Below the pieces are notes generated by a model. That model did not search any database, was not told the DNA's origin, and was given only the letters and a program-made list of their open reading frames with translations. Positions 5,701-9,209 of a stretch of DNA of 9,209 nt are shown here, piece by piece (position 1 is the stretch's first letter; the number at the start of each line of letters is the position of its first letter). Location of the stretch: positions 1 to 9,209 of the forward strand of contig JACKBV010000055.1 of NCBI GenBank assembly GCA_020634315.1, written 5' to 3'. This stretch comes from Ardenticatenaceae bacterium (GTDB taxonomy: Bacteria; Chloroflexota; Anaerolineae; Promineifilales; Promineifilaceae). The position numbers and the translations under genes are program-made.

Positions 5701-6876
5701 ATGGCAACTTTATCTATTGACGAAAGTTTTTTACGCGACACATTAAATACGTTGATTCGTACGAATTCGATCAACCCGACGTTGGCGGTTGATGCGCCAG
5801 GTGAAGGGGAAACGGCCGTTTACGTAGCCAACACCCTGCGCCAAATGGGACTCGATGTCACTCATTACGAAGTGCAGCCGGGTCGGCCTAATGTGGTGGG
5901 CAGATTGGTGGGAAATGGAAACGGCCGTTCGCTTCTCCTTAATGCCCACATGGATACCGTTGGCGTCGATGGCATGACCATTCCCCCGTTTGACCCCATT
6001 TTGCGCGATGGCAACGTGTACGGGCGTGGCACGCAAGACATGAAAGGGAGTCTGGCGGCGATGTTGGCCGCCGTCAAAGCCTTGGTTGATGCGGATGTGA
6101 AGTTGGCGGGCGATGTGTTGTTAACGGCCGTTTGCGATGAAGAGTACAGCAGCATTGGCAGCGCCGACCTCGTCACCCACCCCGAATTCCACGCCGATGC
6201 GGCCATCGTCACCGAACCAACCGATCTCGCCGTCTGCCGTGCCCATCGCGGGTATGTTTGGTACAACGTCGAGACATTCGGCCGTGCCGCACATGGCAGC
6301 CGCTTCCAGGATGGCATTGACGCCAACATGCGCATGGGGCGCTTCCTGGCGGAGTTAGACAAACTTGAACAAGAACTGCGCCAGCGCCCACCACACCCAT
6401 TGGCCGGGCCACCTTCGCTGCACGCGGCGCGTTTGCAGGGAGGCAGCGAGATCAGCATTTATGCCGCGCACTGCCTTTGCCAGATTGAGCGGCGCACGAT
6501 GCCCGGCGAGACGGAAGCGCAGGCCACGGCCGAATTGCAAGCCATCGTTGATCGTTTATCCGCTGCCGATGATACATTTCGCGCCACAGTGACGCCCTTT
6601 TTCCAGCGTGAGCCGTTTGCCAGTGAACCAGATTCACCCATTGCCCAGGCTGTGACGGCGGCGGCGGCGCAGCGGTTGGGACACGCGCCAGCGCAAGTCG
6701 GCCAGCCCTTCTGGACGGACGCCGCGCTCTTTGCGGCGGTCGGTATGGATGCGGTGCTCATTGGCCCGATTGGCGGCGGTTTGCACAGTGCGGTGGAATG
6801 GGTCGATCTGGCTTCGGTAATGGACCTGGCGGCGATTTTAGCGGAAACGGCCGTTCGCTATTGCGGCAGCAACTGA
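5701..6876 (+). CDS. M20-family metallohydrolase (ArgE/DapE/ACY1 type)
   Basis: This 391-residue dizinc amidohydrolase or peptidase has the full M20 signature. NAHMDT supplies a metal His at 83 and catalytic-site Asp85; GRGTQDMKG supplies bridging Asp113; CDEEYSS supplies the general base Glu147 and ligand Glu148; TEPTD supplies Glu172; GGGLHSAVEW supplies His362. The lid/dimerisation domain starts near GRAAHGS (194-200) with His198. ArgE, DapE, ACY1 and related carboxypeptidases share these residues, so the substrate cannot be read from sequence: N-acetylornithine, succinyl-diaminopimelate or a small peptide are all possible. The ATG at 5701 has a strong GAAGAAGG site (5688-5695) 5 nt upstream; an ATG at 5686 overlapping the previous stop would add five residues. 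Four ACGGCCGT octamers lie within this gene, one in a different codon phase from the others. No signal peptide, so likely cytoplasmic. Confidence 0.9.
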   Translation: MATLSIDESFLRDTLNTLIRTNSINPTLAVDAPGEGETAVYVANTLRQMGLDVTHYEVQPGRPNVVGRLVGNGNGRSLLLNAHMDTVGVDGMTIPPFDPILRDGNVYGRGTQDMKGSLAAMLAAVKALVDADVKLAGDVLLTAVCDEEYSSIGSADLVTHPEFHADAAIVTEPTDLAVCRAHRGYVWYNVETFGRAAHGSRFQDGIDANMRMGRFLAELDKLEQELRQRPPHPLAGPPSLHAARLQGGSEISIYAAHCLCQIERRTMPGETEAQATAELQAIVDRLSAADDTFRATVTPFFQREPFASEPDSPIAQAVTAAAAQRLGHAPAQVGQPFWTDAALFAAVGMDAVLIGPIGGGLHSAVEWVDLASVMDLAAILAETAVRYCGSN

Positions 6877-6911
6877 GAAAAAGATAACCTCAAACTTGCG
6901 GGAGCAACACC

Positions 6912-7901
6912 ATGAGCGAAACCAACACATCCTCAAAGCGGCGTCCTACGCCGAAAGAATTACGCTTGAGCATCTTCTTACCCATCGCCATCACCCTGGC
7001 AATTTGGGTTGTCGGCGCGGTCATTCTCGTCATCGTGCCACAGCAGCTTTACTTGGGATTGGGCTTGCTCATTGGCATTAGTCTGGTGATTTACCTGATT
7101 GTGTGGACACGCCGGGCGCGAACATCGCTGCGCATTGTCGCCATCTTGTTCGCCTTACCCGCACTGGTTGGCCTTTCTTGGGGCACAATCACCGGCAGTT
7201 TTACCTACACATTTACCGGCTTGCTGATCACATTCGTGCTGCTGTTGCTACAACGCGTCCTCAACACGCCCCTCTCTTACCGCGCCGCTTATCGCTCTTT
7301 CAGCCGTGGCGATTATGAGATGGCGCTCGACTTGATCAGCAAATCGATTACCGCCCGCCCTGATTTCTGGCAATCGTACCAACTGCGTGCCCTCATCTAC
7401 TTGATGAAAATGAATTTCATTCATGCCGAACGAGATGCACAAAAAGCAGCCGACCTGAACCCCGGTGCGCACCCTGTTTACAACACGTTGGGGCAAATTT
7501 ATCTGGCACAAAATCGTTTTGAGGCAGCAGAAGAAATGTACGCAGTGGCGCTGACTTATGCGCCAGATTACGCACTGTACAATTATCACCTGGGGTTGAG
7601 CCAATATCGCCAGGGGAAATATGAAGCAGCGGCAGCAGCACTGGCCGCCGCGACACAAGGCACACTGCCCCAAGACGAGTACGATTTACAGGCGTGTTAT
7701 TATCTGGGACGCAGTTTGGAAAGACAGCAGCAAGCTGCTGCGGGGGAAGCGTTTGCAGAAATGGCGCACTTTAGCGCCGCCTTGCCTATGCTGCGGCGGC
7801 AAATCAGCCATTTGCCGGAATATCCCCACAAAGCAATGCTCCAGGCAGATGTCGAGGAAATCGAGCAGCGATTGGTGGCTGATAATTCACGAGAGAACTG
7901 A
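6912..7901 (+). CDS. Four-helix membrane protein with C-terminal TPR domain
   Basis: This 329-residue protein has a charged N-terminus, four hydrophobic segments (about residues 21-42, 46-65, 73-90, 97-113) with WTRRAR between helices 2 and 3, then a soluble tetratricopeptide region. TPR-like units start near 122 (YRAAYRSFSRGDYEMALDLI), 156 (QLRALIYLMKMNFIHAERDA), 190 (YNTLGQIYLAQNRFEAAEEM) and 224 (NYHLGLSQYRQGKYEAAAAA), with a weaker one near 262. Each shows the small and aromatic spacing of the family and the first three end near Pro. The role is probably scaffolding at the membrane, with the TPR face in the cytoplasm if both termini are inside; the partner is unknown. The ATG at 6912 has GGGAG about 7 nt upstream, and the 35-nt gap from the M20 gene suggests co-transcription. 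The stop codon lies inside a hairpin. Confidence 0.85.
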   Translation: MSETNTSSKRRPTPKELRLSIFLPIAITLAIWVVGAVILVIVPQQLYLGLGLLIGISLVIYLIVWTRRARTSLRIVAILFALPALVGLSWGTITGSFTYTFTGLLITFVLLLLQRVLNTPLSYRAAYRSFSRGDYEMALDLISKSITARPDFWQSYQLRALIYLMKMNFIHAERDAQKAADLNPGAHPVYNTLGQIYLAQNRFEAAEEMYAVALTYAPDYALYNYHLGLSQYRQGKYEAAAAALAAATQGTLPQDEYDLQACYYLGRSLERQQQAAAGEAFAEMAHFSAALPMLRRQISHLPEYPHKAMLQADVEEIEQRLVADNSREN

Positions 7902-7916
7902 CTTTGCGGAAGTCAG
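7898..7916. terminator. Hairpin between convergent genes
   Basis: CTGACTT (7898-7904) and AAGTCAG (7910-7916) form a perfect 7-bp stem around a 5-nt loop, and the TPR gene's stop codon lies in the left arm. The next gene ends at 7937 on the other strand, so the hairpin could serve both directions. On the minus strand it is followed by TTCTCTC, a modest U-rich tail; on the plus strand there is none. A bidirectional, weak intrinsic terminator is the likely role. Confidence 0.5.
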
Positions 7917-7936
7917 GCCAGGTCTTCAAATAGCTG

Positions 7937-9097
7937 TTAGCGGATTTTGTCTGCCAGGCCGCTGTTGTCACCTTGCACACGCCAGACATAAACGGCGAAC
8001 TGCGGAATGTTGGTGCGGTCAACTCTGCTTTGGCGGTGGTACTGGCGATCCGTGAGTGTTATCTGACGGCGAAAACGCAGCCCGTCTACCGTGGGATCGT
8101 CAACATCGAGAACATCTACAGCCAGCACATGCCCCTGTGTGCCGCCTGCATTTTTATCTTCGGAGATGATGTAACGGCCGTCATAATACCCCTTGACATT
8201 TGCGACAGAGGCCGTGCCAATTCCTGGCGGCTGCGGGAACATACGCGCGAAGCTGCCCTGCCCCTGAAAATTCCAGCCAAGCTCCTCCATGATGCGATAG
8301 AGAATAGAATCCTCTACCTCCCCTTCCTGGCTGCTAAAGGCGGCCGCAAGTTTCTTTTCTACGCTGAGACTGTCCGGAAAACCAAGCGCATAGGTAATGG
8401 CAGCCCAAACGCAGTCATGCTTGTTGAACTCGGCATCTGTACGGCCGATTTTGCGTGACGAATCCTTTGGCTTGAGGCCATCATCATAAATGGCGTCAAT
8501 GGCACTTGCCAATGTTTTGTCGTTATAGCTGTTGTCATCCCAGGTATCATCTTCCTCGTCCGCACGCATATCTCCTTTGGCCTTGAGGCTGTATGCCGCG
8601 TTTTGTGTACTCCGAATTTTCGCCAACAATTTCAGCCGATAGGCAAGCTTATCCTTGGGTGGAGAGCCAAAATTGTCAGGGAAATGTTGTGGCGGGGTGA
8701 ATTGCACGTAATCCTTGAGGACGCGCAGCTTGTCGCTTTTCTCCTCTGTGCTGAGTTTGCGCTGAATAGTCGAGGAGCTGCTCGGAGTAACTTGGGGTGT
8801 GTGCTTTGCCGGCTGCGCTTGCAGCCTTTCTGGCAAATTGTGTTGGTTGTGATGGTCTCCAACTGCCTGACGTTGCACATTTCCTGACAAGAGATTGCCC
8901 AGCGCCTGGTTGCCGATTGCACGTTGCAAATGGGCCATATCTCCTGGCGTAAGCGCGGCCGGGTCAAAATTGGCTTGTTGCAGGGTGGCTGGGTGGATTT
9001 GTTGCGGCGTTTGGGTGTCAGATTCTTTAAGCGGGTTGGTTTGCTTTTTAGGGGAACCAGTTTTGTCTTCGCGATAAGCAGGGGTTTGCGAGGGCAT
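7937..9097 (-). CDS. Candidate eCIS-associated effector with papain-like domain
   Basis: This 386-residue protein has three parts. Residues 1-120 are low in complexity and rich in Gln, Pro, Thr and Asn, and carry MAHLQRAIGNQALGNLL (54-70), NVQRQ (73-77) and TIQRK (110-114). The 'LQRxIGNxAxxxLL ... xQR' pattern is recurrent in bacterial proteins linked to extracellular contractile injection systems, often beside a DUF4157 domain; no DUF4157 HExxH is present here. Residues 120-220 are charged and helical, with an acidic stretch (180-188). Residues 222-386 hold HDCVWAAITYALG (Cys229, compare CWAF of papain) and GGTQGHVLAVDVLDVDD (His323, compare HAVLAV; Asp328, 331 or 333 as third residue). A cysteine protease, transglutaminase or deamidase activity is inferred, not shown. 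No classical signal peptide or membrane segment is seen. Base composition looks more AT-rich than its neighbours. An AAGGAA site lies about 6 nt before the ATG. The catch-all alternative is a polymorphic toxin. Confidence 0.8.
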   Translation of the reverse strand: MPSQTPAYREDKTGSPKKQTNPLKESDTQTPQQIHPATLQQANFDPAALTPGDMAHLQRAIGNQALGNLLSGNVQRQAVGDHHNQHNLPERLQAQPAKHTPQVTPSSSSTIQRKLSTEEKSDKLRVLKDYVQFTPPQHFPDNFGSPPKDKLAYRLKLLAKIRSTQNAAYSLKAKGDMRADEEDDTWDDNSYNDKTLASAIDAIYDDGLKPKDSSRKIGRTDAEFNKHDCVWAAITYALGFPDSLSVEKKLAAAFSSQEGEVEDSILYRIMEELGWNFQGQGSFARMFPQPPGIGTASVANVKGYYDGRYIISEDKNAGGTQGHVLAVDVLDVDDPTVDGLRFRRQITLTDRQYHRQSRVDRTNIPQFAVYVWRVQGDNSGLADKIR

Positions 9098-9147
9098 ATT
9101 TGTTTCCTTTTTGCAGAATTCAGATGGGCATTACAACACTGCCATAA

Positions 9148-9208
9148 AGTATAACGCATCTTGGCTGCGTTCTGTGATGAGCTTTTTATGACATTTGGCT
9201 GCGTTATA
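9148..9208 (-). promoter_or_regulatory. Repeat-rich upstream region of the effector-like gene
   Basis: The 112 bp between the minus-strand start and the window edge hold a direct repeat TTGGCTGCGTT (9161-9171 and 9195-9205, 34 bp apart) and an inverted pair TATAACGCA (9150-9158) and TGCGTTATA (9200-9208). AACGCA (9153-9158) can also pair with TGCGTT (9166-9171). Read on the minus strand, TATACT (9153-9148) is a fair -10 box, giving a leader of roughly 45 nt, but no good -35 box lies 16-18 bp upstream. TATAAC (9208-9203) is an alternative -10 whose -35 would be outside the window. The repeats overlap the first -10 box, as an operator would. This is a tentative reading. Confidence 0.4.
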
Positions 9209-9209
9209 G

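Larger units (their letters stand above)
1867..8181. repeat. Dispersed palindromic octamer ACGGCCGT, 11 copies
   Basis: Exact copies start at 1867, 2338, 2545, 2826, 3028, 4686, 5812, 5921, 6124, 6847 and 8174. Seven are extended to AACGGCCGTT. A given 8-mer would be expected about 0.14 times in 9.2 kb under equal base use, and well below once even allowing for GC bias. All copies lie inside genes: trpC 2, trpF 3, trpA 1, the M20 gene 4, the minus-strand gene 1. They occur in all three codon phases (six encode Thr-Ala-Val or Thr-Ala-Val-like, three Arg-Pro-Ser/Phe, two Gly-Arg preceded by Asn or Asp), so the bias acts on DNA and not on protein. Five more sites match at seven bases (near 903, 955, 1312, 6525, 8441). 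The behaviour is that of a highly iterated palindrome, as HIP1 in cyanobacteria. Confidence 0.85.

Noticed and set aside
7973..8458. 161-codon plus-strand open frame inside the effector-like gene
   Set aside because: It is antisense to a longer frame with coherent domains and has no ribosome binding site or recognisable motif.
7937..9097. DUF4157 metallopeptidase assignment for the minus-strand protein
   Set aside because: The associated LQR..GN motif is present, but no HExxH motif is found anywhere in the protein.

Overview
The window carries most of a bacterial tryptophan operon, then a short metabolic and peptidase segment, then a convergent accessory gene. GC content is moderate to high. 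The gene order, the style of the M20 and TPR proteins, the intergenic heptad repeats and a very frequent ACGGCCGT octamer together suggest a Chloroflexota (Anaerolineae-like) bacterium. That placement is an inference from overall appearance; no rRNA or other phylogenetic marker is present.

Positions 53-5219, + strand: trpG-trpD-trpC-trpF-trpB-trpA, tightly packed and in pathway order. Together they supply the glutamine amidotransferase subunit of anthranilate synthase and every later step from anthranilate to tryptophan. The large subunit, trpE, is not in the window and probably lies just upstream of position 1. No promoter, leader peptide or T-box is visible, so the control region is presumably also upstream. 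Three of the gene starts (trpG, trpB, trpA) are preceded by short arrays of a GATTACC-type heptamer that abut the ribosome binding site; the trpA array is inverted relative to the other two.

Positions 5220-5311: a strong RNA hairpin directly after trpA, then a near-consensus sigma-70-type promoter (TTGACC, 17 bp, TACAAT). Its predicted start point falls on the ATG of the next gene, which suggests a leaderless transcript. Positions 5312-7901, + strand: a small zincin-like metallopeptidase, an M20-family metallohydrolase coupled to it, and a four-helix membrane protein with a TPR domain.

Positions 7937-9097, - strand: a 386-residue protein with a Gln/Pro/Thr-rich N-terminus, an 'LQRxIGNxAxxxLL' motif of the kind found in proteins associated with extracellular contractile injection systems (eCIS, often with DUF4157), and a C-terminal domain with a papain-like Cys/His arrangement. 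It reads as a candidate secreted or injected cysteine-protease-type effector and is the most unusual gene here. Its upstream region holds paired direct and inverted repeats that could be an operator. No injection-system structural genes and no partner immunity gene are visible.

Across the window the palindrome ACGGCCGT occurs 11 times, in all three codon phases and always inside genes. It resembles the highly iterated palindrome HIP1 of cyanobacteria in behaviour, but with a different sequence.
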